64,000 bases of DNA from Leptolyngbyaceae cyanobacterium C42_A2020_001 (GTDB lineage Bacteria; Cyanobacteriota; Cyanobacteriia; Leptolyngbyales; Leptolyngbyaceae). The DNA is taken from assembly GCA_015272515.1 (NCBI GenBank), contig JACYLN010000036.1, positions 1-64,000 on the forward strand, given 5' to 3'. Below the pieces are notes generated by a model. It worked only from the letters and a program-made list of their open reading frames with translations. It was not told where the DNA came from and ran no database searches. Position numbers and translations under genes: made by a program. This document shows positions 48,359 through 56,542 of this stretch, one piece after another. Numbering within the stretch: the stretch's first letter is position 1; the number at the start of each line of letters is the position of its first letter.

Positions 48359-48405
48359 CCTCTAACGGAAAAAACTCGTATAGTTAGAGCTACGAGATGT
48401 AGAGG
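48359..48405 (-). promoter_or_regulatory. nested hairpin in the leader of the 48352 gene
   Basis: Outer stem CCTCTA / TAGAGG and inner stem CTCGTA / TACGAG form a two-part hairpin immediately upstream of the start codon on the minus strand. It overlaps or adjoins the ribosome binding site, so it could control translation, or simply end thiS transcription. Confidence 0.4.
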
Positions 48406-48473
48406 CGTGATTTCATGCGGTAAAGGTAAAATTACCCAGGTGGGGTAGACTGTTGAATCAACCGCCGTTTGAA

Positions 48474-48686
48474 TCAGCCACCTCCAACAATTGTGACCAC
48501 CTCCAGGCGATCGCCGGGCTTGATTTCAGTGTTCTCCCAAAATTGGCGATGTAAAATCTCACCGTTGTATTCCACTGCGACCATGCGGGGATTCATGCCT
48601 AACTGCTGCAAAAAATCAGGCAGTCGCGTGTGGGGGCTACATTGCCGCACTTCTCCATTGACTTGAAGCGATATTTGCTCGGACAT
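48474..48686 (-). CDS. thiS: sulfur carrier protein ThiS
   Basis: 70 residues from ATG 48686 (MSEQISLQVNGEVRQC). It has a ubiquitin-like beta-grasp fold ending in GGG, with the terminal Gly-Gly that is adenylated and thiocarboxylated to supply sulfur for thiazole formation in thiamine synthesis. ORF start variants up to 48713 add nine residues. No thiG or thiE neighbour is in the window; in some cyanobacteria they are separate or fused. Confidence 0.88.
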   Translation of the reverse strand: MSEQISLQVNGEVRQCSPHTRLPDFLQQLGMNPRMVAVEYNGEILHRQFWENTEIKPGDRLEVVTIVGGG

Positions 48687-48717
48687 TTGTAAGTTATTCG
48701 CCTGATACTCCAATTTT

Positions 48718-49188
48718 TTAGCTAAAGCGTTCCATAAAATCCAGCAAAATTTTCCGATGGGGTGCTCCTAGTGGACGCACTTGCCCAATTCGCGCAGAGT
48801 AGCGATCGCCCCGGTGAATATCTTCTGGTGTAAGCAGATCCAGATCCATCCCTTCAGTAAGCATTAACTCGCTCAGGTCTACCTCCAGATTACCGTAGTA
48901 GACATGACGAACCACCACCGGGTCTTCCTGGCAATTGAATAGAGTCAATTGAGGTGGACAGTATCCAATTTCCTCTAGCAGTTCCCGTCTCACACCCAGT
49001 TCTGCGGTTTCTCCTGGCTCAAGATGCCCACCAAAAAAGCCCCAGTGTCCTGGGTACAGAATGTTAGGGTAGTCGTCTCGGAGTTGCATCAAAAATTTTC
49101 CATCTTGACAGAGAATTGCCAGAGCAACGTGTGCTCGGTTTTCTTGGAGTGTGTCTACTGGATCAGTGGGCATCAGTGGGTTGTCCAT
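48718..49188 (-). CDS. Nudix hydrolase
   Basis: About 156 residues from ATG 49188 (alternatives 49173 and 49224). The Nudix box GX5EX7REXXEEXG is complete in GGHLEPGETAELGVRRELLEEIG at about residues 55-77. Enzymes of this type hydrolyse nucleoside diphosphates linked to other groups; the substrate cannot be inferred. It is close to thiS (31 bp) on the same strand, which weakly hints at a housekeeping link to thiamine phosphates. Confidence 0.85.
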   Translation of the reverse strand: MDNPLMPTDPVDTLQENRAHVALAILCQDGKFLMQLRDDYPNILYPGHWGFFGGHLEPGETAELGVRRELLEEIGYCPPQLTLFNCQEDPVVVRHVYYGNLEVDLSELMLTEGMDLDLLTPEDIHRGDRYSARIGQVRPLGAPHRKILLDFMERFS

Positions 49189-49306
49189 GCAAATGGAAAT
49201 GAAATCCGAAGCAAAGTTTATCAAACTGCCTCGCCTAAGTGTTTAATATTTCGTTAAGATTGTACTTAGTAAAAGTACACATTAGTTTCAGGCAACGTGT
49301 ACCCCT

Positions 49307-49939
49307 ATGAAAAACTCCGCATTTGTGCTCCGTCGCCTTTCAACCATTCTGGCAGTTAGTGTTTTGACTCTTACCCTGCTTGCTGCTGTGACGGGAGCTT
49401 TGTTGGCATTCAATTATGAGCCAACGGCTGGTGGTGCCTATGAATCACTAGCGGACTTGACGACACGTATTCCCTATGGTTGGCTGATTCGCCGAGTTCA
49501 TGACTTGGCGGGTAATTTGGTCATTGGGTTAGCGCTGATTCAGATGGTGGTGATGTTTTTGGGAGAACGATTTCGGCGTAGTTGGCTAACTGCCTGGATT
49601 AGCGGCATTTTGTTCATTCTGGTCGCGATCGCGCTAGGGTGGACTTCCATGATTCTGGATTGGTCACAGATCGGCTTTTGGCGATTGCGAGTTGAGCTAG
49701 GAATTATTGAGTCGGTGCCTGTGGTTGGTTCACAAATTCGCAACATTTTAACCGGCGGCGGTGGCATCGGTACTCCCACTGTGGAACATTTGTACACGTT
49801 GCACAGCTACGTCTTGGCGTTTGCAGCGGTGGTGCTGTCAATCGTTCATCTGGGAGGACTGCTGCTGCAAGAACGGGAAGTAGTGCAAGCGATCGTGCAA
49901 GAAGACAAATCTGATTCGGATGCTACGGCTCTTGTCTAG
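49307..49939 (+). CDS. cytochrome b6-like membrane protein with one altered heme site
   Basis: 210 residues with four predicted membrane helices, aligned to the N-terminal half of cytochrome b (b6). It keeps the landmarks GWTSMILDWSQIGFW and VPVVGSQIRNILTGG. The heme ligand counterparts are His65 (like His86 of b6), His166 (187) and His181 (202), spaced as in b6. The fourth position, 14 residues after His65, is Gln79 instead of His. The covalent-heme Cys near the N terminus is also missing, and the protein has no Cys. It is not part of a petB-petD pair, so its partner is unknown. A terminator hairpin follows. Confidence 0.85.
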   Translation: MKNSAFVLRRLSTILAVSVLTLTLLAAVTGALLAFNYEPTAGGAYESLADLTTRIPYGWLIRRVHDLAGNLVIGLALIQMVVMFLGERFRRSWLTAWISGILFILVAIALGWTSMILDWSQIGFWRLRVELGIIESVPVVGSQIRNILTGGGGIGTPTVEHLYTLHSYVLAFAAVVLSIVHLGGLLLQEREVVQAIVQEDKSDSDATALV

Positions 49940-49971
49940 ATCCCCTGAACAGAATCATGTGAGAAAATTTA

Positions 49972-50020
49972 AGCCGCCTCTGTAGAAAATCTCCAGGAGG
50001 GCGGCTGATCAGTTTTTAGT
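49972..50020 (+). terminator. terminator after the cytochrome b6-like gene
   Basis: AGCCGCCTC (49972-49980) pairs with GAGGGCGGCT (49997-50006), with one bulge, followed by a T-rich stretch. It may act in both directions and also end the convergent gene at 50075. Confidence 0.75.
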
Positions 50021-50074
50021 TTTCTAACTCGTCTCTACCAAGCTTCAATAGCGACACTATGAAGCTTGAAACGG

Positions 50075-50743
50075 TTAAGGTTTAAGCGGGCACGGGGTGA
50101 TGGGGAACCCACCTGCGATGATGGCAAAGTCGTCAAAGTCAGAGTCTTTGCCGGGGCGAGGAAATCCGCTATCGTCCCACTTGATTAGGTTTCCTGTCTC
50201 ACCCGCTTCAAGGTTTCCGGAGAATGCTGCAGCAACACTATTGGTTGACACATAGGTTGTTTTGGCTTGTCCAGTTCGAGGATCGACCGAATCGAGGTAG
50301 AAGGCGTAGGGAGTTCCGGCTTGAAAGCGAAATTTAATCAAATTGCTTGCCTGTCTTTCGCCATTCACAACACCACCACCTTCCACAGTGCCTCTAAAGT
50401 CAGGCTCGGTGCCTGTATCATTTCTGCCCTGCACACTGGGAGTTGTTTCGTTGAAGGGTTTGACTTCTATAAACAAAGGAGTTTTTACTCCTGTACGGGT
50501 GTCTAAAACACCGAAGGTGGATTGGAAGTAGCCGTGGGTATCGATGAGTTCAAACTCAACGATCGTATCTTCTTGAAATTGAATAGTGGTGTTGCTGAGG
50601 GCTTCCTGTGCGGGAGCAGAAGGAGGCAGGGCACTGAGTATGCCAAAACTTGTAAGACAAGCGATCGCAACACGACGGATTGCTTTTAGGGGAATCAACG
50701 GTTGAGCGAGAAATTGGTAGGAAAAATTCAACGGATCGATCAT
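50075..50743 (-). CDS. secreted protein of unknown function
   Basis: About 222 residues from ATG 50743 (MIDPLNFSYQ), with an alternative at 50764. A long N-terminal region with the hydrophobic segment VAIACLTSFGILSALPPSAPAQ is a probable signal peptide. The mature part is rich in Gly, Thr and Asp (TTIQFQEDTIVEFEL; DFDDFAIIAGGF) and resembles surface or DUF4114-like beta proteins in composition. Only one Cys is visible near its end. It is first seen in a co-oriented group of three secreted proteins. Confidence 0.6.
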   Translation of the reverse strand: MIDPLNFSYQFLAQPLIPLKAIRRVAIACLTSFGILSALPPSAPAQEALSNTTIQFQEDTIVEFELIDTHGYFQSTFGVLDTRTGVKTPLFIEVKPFNETTPSVQGRNDTGTEPDFRGTVEGGGVVNGERQASNLIKFRFQAGTPYAFYLDSVDPRTGQAKTTYVSTNSVAAAFSGNLEAGETGNLIKWDDSGFPRPGKDSDFDDFAIIAGGFPITPCPLKP

Positions 50744-50818
50744 TCTGCGACTCCTAATGAGCATTCAGCTTTCAGCAGAGAGAAAAAACAACAAAACTAG
50801 TTATGTCACACAGTAGAG

Positions 50819-51259
50819 TTACCAGGTAGCCGTGGTGCGGTTTGCGGCAGCCTCCTGAATTTCTTTGATTTTGCCTCGCAGCGTGTCTGCTTCTGCCCGC
50901 AGCGTTTCTAAATCTGTACAGGCTTGAGGATAGGGAACCCGTGGGTCACGTCGTAAAAATTGACGAGGCGGAACTGTAGGCGCATTCTGCTCTGCCGCTG
51001 CGATCGCTGCCAAACATTCCTGGTACTTCGCCGCCGAATTTTCATTTACCTGACGAACTCTGGCTAGCAATTCAGGGTCGATCGGGAAGTCTTCGTCAAT
51101 GATGGGAGCCGTACTATTCCAGATGTTGGTTCCGGTGATGTTGGAGTAGCTGCGATTGTCTCCCCGTGGACCGGGACCCGCTTGAGCGATACTGGCGATG
51201 CCAAGCGCGGCGATCGCTGATAATCCAATAGCCAAACTCAAAGATGTTTGTGGTTTCAT
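50819..51259 (-). CDS. small secreted protein of unknown function
   Basis: 146 residues with a signal peptide (LSLAIGLSAIAALGIASIAQA) and a strong GGGAGGAG site before ATG 51259. The mature part is polar and mainly helical, with a C-terminal coiled-coil-like helix (DLETLRAEADTLRGKIKEIQEAA) and two Cys (YQECLA, PQACTD) that could form a disulfide. It lies 18 bp downstream of the larger secreted gene and is likely co-transcribed with it. Confidence 0.7.
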   Translation of the reverse strand: MKPQTSLSLAIGLSAIAALGIASIAQAGPGPRGDNRSYSNITGTNIWNSTAPIIDEDFPIDPELLARVRQVNENSAAKYQECLAAIAAAEQNAPTVPPRQFLRRDPRVPYPQACTDLETLRAEADTLRGKIKEIQEAAANRTTATW

Positions 51260-51277
51260 TGCTTCACTCCTCCCTGC

Positions 51278-52441
51278 TTAAAACTTAAACGATACGCCAG
51301 CACCAAGAACGAAACGCGGCTCATACCCAGACCCTGTTACGTCACGAAAGGCGGGAGTAATCACCAGCGGAAAATTTCTAAAGGGCGCGATCGACAATCC
51401 CAGAGCCAGGTCTTGGCCTGTCCATTCCGCAATCAAACTCACCGGGCGAATGATGCGAAATGCCACATTCCCGAAAATGTTGGTGCCATTTTGGAATTTA
51501 TCGCGATCGGTATTGGAGCGGAACTGTCCATTTCCTGCACCCACCGTGAGTGAAATGCGGCTAAATGGGTCGTCTAACGAATCGCTGAGGCGAAAGATTT
51601 TGGTAGCAACCCCATAGATCGATTGTTCAAAATCATTGCGTCCGATATTGGCAAAGCCGTTCCAGCCAAAGGCAATGCTGACATCCCCCGGAAAACGACG
51701 GTGCAGTTTCCCGCTAAAACCGCCTTCTCCTGTATCTTCGCTATCAGCAAAGGTGTAACCCAATTCCAAGCCAACGTATTTGCGGGCATCGCCCAAGCCA
51801 ACACCAACACCGCCAGCACCGACAGATCCGGTATCTTCGCGCACGCCTGCCTGGAAACTGCCACTTCCCCAAACGGACCAACCATCTAACCCATACCCTA
51901 CGGGAATGTAGATGCTGAGGGCTGGAGATGCTTCAGCCTTGTAGGGTTCTGGGATGATTAGGGGGTCAACCGCGGGCGGACGAGGACAGGGACCCGAAGC
52001 CGCCTGAGCAATCTGTTCAGGTGTAAATGCCAGCATTTCGGTTTTAAGGGGACAGTTGGAAGCTGCTGACTTGATATCAACCGCGATCGCGCCTCCTAGA
52101 GACGAAGCTGGAGAAGTGATTTCAGGATCAATTGCGGTATCTGAAAACCGAGCTGGTTCTGGTGAATTGGTTGAAGATTCGAGCGATTTACGAATAGCTT
52201 GATTTGAAGCGCCTTCAACAGCAGGTTGAGTCTGAGTAGAAAAATTGTTGGTAGATACTTCTTCAGTGGGAATAACCAGGTTCGGCGCTGATTTTGCAGC
52301 AGGTTGAAGCAAAACTCTACCTGGGGATTGCACTTTTTGTAACGATGCCGGAGGATTTAATACCTCCTCTGCTAAAGCAATACTGGAACAGCCCAACGCG
52401 ATCGCGGTTGCTGCCCCAACAACGAGACCAGGATTATGCAT
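51278..52441 (-). CDS. secreted beta-rich protein, possibly outer membrane
   Basis: 387 residues from ATG 52441, preceded by GGAGGCG; an earlier start at 52465 is less likely. A signal peptide (LVVGAATAIALGCSSIALA) is followed by a low-complexity Pro/Ser-rich region to ~residue 125. The C-terminal ~250 residues have alternating polar/hydrophobic strands, many Gly and aromatic residues, and end in FVLGAGVSFKF, a terminal Phe typical of outer membrane barrels. No family was identified. Confidence 0.7.
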   Translation of the reverse strand: MHNPGLVVGAATAIALGCSSIALAEEVLNPPASLQKVQSPGRVLLQPAAKSAPNLVIPTEEVSTNNFSTQTQPAVEGASNQAIRKSLESSTNSPEPARFSDTAIDPEITSPASSLGGAIAVDIKSAASNCPLKTEMLAFTPEQIAQAASGPCPRPPAVDPLIIPEPYKAEASPALSIYIPVGYGLDGWSVWGSGSFQAGVREDTGSVGAGGVGVGLGDARKYVGLELGYTFADSEDTGEGGFSGKLHRRFPGDVSIAFGWNGFANIGRNDFEQSIYGVATKIFRLSDSLDDPFSRISLTVGAGNGQFRSNTDRDKFQNGTNIFGNVAFRIIRPVSLIAEWTGQDLALGLSIAPFRNFPLVITPAFRDVTGSGYEPRFVLGAGVSFKF

Positions 52442-52660
52442 GGATTCGCCTCCAAAACACACCATCAGTCCGCTTTGCTCTTTCTCTTTAGAAGAACCAA
52501 AACGGTACTAAAATGATATGCGCCATTTGGCAGAGCGAATATCATCCGATTGATAGAAACAAGAATTGGCACACCCACGCGTCAATCTCCTGCCAAACGT
52601 GGGATGTGAGCACTTCAGCCGTCATAGATCATTATCAAGTTTTATTGCAACTTATTCAGG

Positions 52661-53320
52661 CTAAACCTGCTTTGCCTGTTGATGAGATTGCCGCAGATAA
52701 GCAAAGACGCTTTTATCGCCAATATCAGGTGGGATGGGTTGAACCATTTTACGAAACGCGAAAACTGCAAAGAGAACCGCCCAGCTCATGAGTAAGGCTT
52801 TCTCTACAGCAACGGGAAGGATGCCACTTAAGTGCCCTAGCAGCAGCACTGGAACTAAAGGCGTTAAGATTTTGGTTTCCAGGCGGTTGAAACATACTCC
52901 TTCTTTGAAGTAGATGCCTGTGAGAGCTGCAAAGACAAAACCTACTCCAAAAATTGTTAAAGGATGCTCATAAACCGTTAAAGCAAAGGATTCTGGGTAG
53001 AAGTGAGCGATCGCGACTGATGCCACCACTCCAATCAACCAGAACGCTTGCAGCACCCGATGGAGCATCTTCATATAAATATGAATGGTAAAAAGGCTCA
53101 CTCCTAACGATGCACAAAAGACCGAGTAGAGGGGACTGATAATTTTGAGGCGTTCCAGATTATCAGGTTGCCAAAATGCGACAGCCGTTGCCGCTGCAAA
53201 ACACAATGCTGCGATCGCTAAACCACTGCGATAAATGATGACTTCCCGCCGATCATGATCATTAATCGTGAATTCGCCAAATTGTCCCTGGTAAATAATT
53301 GGTTCAGTTGTTTGAGTCAT
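52661..53320 (-). CDS. DUF2301 family membrane protein
   Basis: 219 residues with five to six predicted membrane helices and the segment GIYFKEGVCFNRLETKILTPLVP, typical of the cyanobacterial DUF2301 family. The function is unknown. A shorter plus-strand frame (52513-52791) overlaps its 3' end and is not supported. A purine-rich repeat lies directly upstream. Confidence 0.8.
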   Translation of the reverse strand: MTQTTEPIIYQGQFGEFTINDHDRREVIIYRSGLAIAALCFAAATAVAFWQPDNLERLKIISPLYSVFCASLGVSLFTIHIYMKMLHRVLQAFWLIGVVASVAIAHFYPESFALTVYEHPLTIFGVGFVFAALTGIYFKEGVCFNRLETKILTPLVPVLLLGHLSGILPVAVEKALLMSWAVLFAVFAFRKMVQPIPPDIGDKSVFAYLRQSHQQAKQV

Positions 53321-53387
53321 AAAAGGGGTGGGGATGGGGTCGGTGAGGTAGATGGGTGGTGGATAAGAAGGATGGGGAATGAATACT
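53321..53387. repeat. purine-rich short repeat tract
   Basis: GGGATGGGG-like words and GGTGGATAAGAAGGATGGGG repeat loosely between the DUF2301 gene and the SAM hydrolase gene. Composition resembles the repeats inside the giant TPR gene. Confidence 0.5.
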
Positions 53388-54206
53388 TTACTCTTTTCTT
53401 TGTTCTAGAACGATTTGGATTGGATCGCCAATGTGGAGATTTAACATTTGTTGAGCGTTGCCACAGTTGATGGCGATTTCTACCCAGCCGTGGCTGCCGA
53501 TGAGGGCAAGCGGGCTACTAGAAGGGCGATCGCGATAGGCAGTGACTCGATCTATAGAAAGGTCTGCAATCTGTACAGCCCAGGCGAAATCCGCAACATC
53601 ATTGCTATGAATATTCGTAATCAGGTTGCCAAAGTGGTCAATAGCTTGAATGCAGCCCAGGATTGAATGATTTTGACGGGTTAAGAGGGGCAATGGAAAC
53701 GAAGTTAGGGTATCGGGTGCGATCGCAGACCCTATTACTTCTAATGATATGCCGCTTGCCAGATGAGCACCGACGGGGGCAAAAATATCGCGTCCATGAA
53801 AGGTAGAACTGGGTTGGGACTCTCGCCAATATTGAGGATTGGTCAACTCAACAGCGGCTAGAACCGGGTATTGAGCTAGAACACCGCTAAACAAACCGTT
53901 GTCAGGGCCGACGAGAAATCCAGTGGGTTGAGTGGCTGAATCACCAAAGGCGATCGCAACGCCCCGGCGATCACTCCCCACCCCTGGATCTACTACAGCA
54001 ATATGAACGGTTCCCCTGGGAAAGTAGGGCACTGCGCTCATTAATGCGAAACGGGCATGAGCAATATTCTGCGGTGGAACATCATGGGTCAGGTCAATGA
54101 CGGTGAGGCAGGGGTTCACCTGAGCGATCGCGCCTTTCATAACTCCCACATAGGAATCACGAGTACCAAAATCTGTAAGGAGGGTGAGAATACCTGATCG
54201 GCTCAT
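53388..54206 (-). CDS. S-adenosylmethionine hydroxide adenosyltransferase
   Basis: 272 residues, DUF62 family, homologous to fluorinase/chlorinase. It converts S-adenosylmethionine and water to adenosine and methionine. LLTDFGTRDSYVGVMKGAI, IDLTHDVPPQNI, VDPGVGSDRR and TFHGRDIFAPVGAHLASG are signatures. A halogenase-specific loop is absent, which is why the hydroxide version is favoured. The physiological purpose of this enzyme in cyanobacteria is not settled. Confidence 0.9.
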   Translation of the reverse strand: MSRSGILTLLTDFGTRDSYVGVMKGAIAQVNPCLTVIDLTHDVPPQNIAHARFALMSAVPYFPRGTVHIAVVDPGVGSDRRGVAIAFGDSATQPTGFLVGPDNGLFSGVLAQYPVLAAVELTNPQYWRESQPSSTFHGRDIFAPVGAHLASGISLEVIGSAIAPDTLTSFPLPLLTRQNHSILGCIQAIDHFGNLITNIHSNDVADFAWAVQIADLSIDRVTAYRDRPSSSPLALIGSHGWVEIAINCGNAQQMLNLHIGDPIQIVLEQRKE

Positions 54207-54313
54207 AGCTATGCCATTTCAGCATAAATTTTTAGTAACAAAAACTACAGTTTAATATTCCTGATGCTAAACTCAAGGATAGGTGACACATAAACAACCG
54301 GAAGAAAAAGTCC

Positions 54314-54478
54314 ATGCTGAACAAAAAACGTCAGGAAAAAACAACAAAAGTCTCCGAAACCCATCGGATGAACCTACAAAGAAATTTACAGCGTCGGATG
54401 GATGCTGCTAGGGCAAGCGGCGATGAAAATTTGCTTCGTCAACTAGAAGCAGAAGCAAGTTACATCGGATTGAACTAA
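54314..54478 (+). CDS. 54-residue basic protein of unknown function
   Basis: The ORF (MLNKKRQEKTTKVSETHRMN...) encodes a Lys/Arg-rich N-terminal half and an acidic helical end (LLRQLEAEASYIGLN). It is followed 46 bp later by a near-perfect terminator, has GGAAG before the ATG, and shows no frame interruption. It resembles small conserved proteins seen in cyanobacterial genomes, but no role is known. It was too short for the larger ORF set. Confidence 0.75.
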   Translation: MLNKKRQEKTTKVSETHRMNLQRNLQRRMDAARASGDENLLRQLEAEASYIGLN

Positions 54479-54523
54479 GCGGCTTGCTTCATGCGGTTTA
54501 TGCATGTGTTCAAAACATTAAAT

Positions 54524-54564
54524 CAAATGCCCTGTTTGGTAAGACGCAGGGCATTTGTTTTTTT
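54524..54564 (+). terminator. Rho-independent terminator after the 54-residue gene
   Basis: An 11-bp stem CAAATGCCCTG / CAGGGCATTTG followed by T7. On the opposite strand it could also end the 54563 gene. Confidence 0.9.
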
Positions 54565-54751
54565 AGCCAACATATTCAGTGTCGATCTCAATATCTAGTG
54601 TGTCTTCGTCAACTCGCACATAAAGTTGATTTGGGCGACAGCAAACTTGACAGTCTTCGATGTAGGACTGTTGTCCCCCAGCACTCAAATCTACAAAAGT
54701 AGTATTAGGTTCGCCACAAAAGGCACAGAAAAACTCAGCCGTGTTTTGCAT
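54563..54751 (-). CDS. CPXCG zinc-ribbon-like protein
   Basis: 62 residues from ATG 54751 (MQNTAEFFCAFCGEPN); the longer frame to 54799 adds 16 basic residues without support. The two Cys pairs CAFCG and DCQVCCRPNQLYV make a probable zinc site, matching the small CPXCG family. No function has been assigned. It is divergent from the DUF72 gene. Confidence 0.8.
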   Translation of the reverse strand: MQNTAEFFCAFCGEPNTTFVDLSAGGQQSYIEDCQVCCRPNQLYVRVDEDTLDIEIDTEYVG

Positions 54752-54819
54752 GGTTAACAGATGATACTTGCGTTCCGATCTTCTATGATGCGGGTTCAAG
54801 AACGCGATCGCTGAGAATT

Positions 54820-55701
54820 ATGCACGGAGTCAACCCAACGGATATGCGGAATTTTTTTATGGGGTGTGCCCTATGGGGCTACAAAGATTGGGTCGGTGAG
54901 TTGTTTCCGGTAGACAGTCGCTCAGCAGATTTTTTGAAGCTGTATGGGGAGCGGTTTACGGCTGTTGAAGGCAACACCACATTTTACTCGCTGCCTGATG
55001 AGAAGACGGTAGCGCGTTGGGCAACAGAAACGCCAATTGGGTTTCAGTTTTGCCCAAAGTTTCCTAGAAGGATTACCCATAATGGGGTGCTGGCGACGAA
55101 ACTGGACGAGACGAAACAGTTTGTAACGCGGATGCAAGGATTGGGCGATCGCCTCGGTCCCATCTTTGCTCAACTGCCACCTAGCTACAGCCCTGAGCAG
55201 TGGGATGATCTGGTAACTTTTTGGGAGAAATTGCCTCATGCGAACATGGAATTTGCGTTAGAAGTTCGTCATCTTGATTGGTTTCAGCCGCCCCATGCCG
55301 AGCGACTTGCCGAACTGTTGACCCGCTTCAATACGGGGCGAGTGCTGCTCGATACACGCCCAATTTATGACGTGCCCGATGATCCACAACTCCACTCGGA
55401 GCGCAAAAAGCCAAGAGTGCCGTTGGAATTAAACATCACCGCAGCCTTCAGTTTGATCCGCTACATTAGCCATCCTGAATGGGATGTGAATCTCCCATTT
55501 CTAGAAGATTGGGTCAGTACGGTTAATCAATGGTTGCGACAAGAGCGGCGGGTTTATTTTTTTGTTCACTGTCCGTTAGAAGTGCGATCGCCTGCGAATG
55601 CGCGCGCGATTCAGCAACTTTTAGAGCATCATCAACTGCCTGTTCCACCTTTGCCGTGGAACCAACTTGAGCAACCACCTGCCCAACTTAGCTTGCTCTA
55701 A
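54820..55701 (+). CDS. DUF72 domain protein
   Basis: 293 residues, TIM-barrel-like fold. MGCALWGYKDWVGELFP, AVEGNTTFYSLP and FCPKFPRRITH are family signatures. The family resembles UV-endonuclease-type TIM barrels but is not characterised. The 3' end overlaps the convergent small gene by 14 bp. Two start codons, 54820 and 54844, are possible. Confidence 0.85.
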   Translation: MHGVNPTDMRNFFMGCALWGYKDWVGELFPVDSRSADFLKLYGERFTAVEGNTTFYSLPDEKTVARWATETPIGFQFCPKFPRRITHNGVLATKLDETKQFVTRMQGLGDRLGPIFAQLPPSYSPEQWDDLVTFWEKLPHANMEFALEVRHLDWFQPPHAERLAELLTRFNTGRVLLDTRPIYDVPDDPQLHSERKKPRVPLELNITAAFSLIRYISHPEWDVNLPFLEDWVSTVNQWLRQERRVYFFVHCPLEVRSPANARAIQQLLEHHQLPVPPLPWNQLEQPPAQLSLL

Positions 55702-55909
55702 AACTTTCTAAATAATTTCTCAATAATTGTTGAGCCTCTTCCTTTGAGGTAAGACGATGATTCACTTTGAAGAGAAAGGATGGCTCTCGCAGCGTGGATG
55801 ATCGGGCAACTTCCCATAAACAAAATGTGACACCATCCCCATGTGGGGTAATGCGATATCGGATCGTATCGGGAATTGGAACTATATCAACCGAATTAAG
55901 AACACGCAT
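55688..55909 (-). CDS. small protein of unknown function
   Basis: 73 residues with a beta-rich start (MRVLNSVDIVPIPDTIRYRITPHGDG) and a helical C terminus with LTSKEEAQQLLRNYLESF. No signal, membrane segment or Cys pair. The tail overlaps the DUF72 gene end by 14 bp, so read-through in either direction could interfere. Moderate confidence. Confidence 0.5.
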   Translation of the reverse strand: MRVLNSVDIVPIPDTIRYRITPHGDGVTFCLWEVARSSTLREPSFLFKVNHRLTSKEEAQQLLRNYLESFRAS

Positions 55910-56542
55910 ATCAACTACTCAACTGTTCAACAGGGATAGCAACTTGAAAGGGTGTTTGTTAAAAGTTGGTAGATGATTCCCAGTTCAAGTACGTGCACAA
56001 CCAGGTACACAACATAGATTAATCATTGCAAGTGAGTGGTTACTTGAATTCACCCAGGAGAGTGATGTGTGGTTGTTTTTGTAACACTGCTTTGCCCTAC
56101 TATTAAGCCTGATTTCAGAAATGATTGACGTAGCATCTTTTACCAAAATTTCTGAGCTAGGCTGGAGATGGGATTTCTATCTAGTAGTTTAGTGCAGAGT
56201 ATTAATCCTAACAAATTAAGATTCGGTGTTTACGGAACTATATTATTCAGTATCAGTGAAGATTGAGGTGCTAACGCAATTACTGAGTCTAGCAATACAC
56301 TTCAAATTGAGACTGATTTGGGTCTGGAGTTACAAAAAAACTTGGTTAGGGAGTAATTTGATTGATTTTGGTAAAGGGAACTCTCTAAATGCATCAACAT
56401 CTAAAGAGATGTTACGAATTTGTCGGAATGATGGAACGGATTGGAACGATAGGCTCAGAAAGAACTATTTGAAATTGATTCAGGTAGCGATCGCACATGA
56501 GAAAGATGTAACTCTTAGACTTAACGGAGGGAGGGGAAAGGT
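55910..56542. other. long intergenic region before the AlsS-like gene
   Basis: 633 bp without a recognised gene. A plus-strand frame (56226-56555) overlaps the next gene and lacks any domain. The region must hold the promoter and leader of the acetolactate synthase-like gene; GGAGGGAGGGG immediately before it is the strong ribosome binding site. Confidence 0.55.

Noticed and set aside
49307-49939. Calling the gene petB
   Set aside because: One heme His is Gln, the covalent-heme Cys is absent, and no petD follows.
52513-52791. Plus-strand ORF of 92 residues
   Set aside because: It overlaps the 3' end of the DUF2301 gene on the other strand, has no clear ribosome binding site and no domain.
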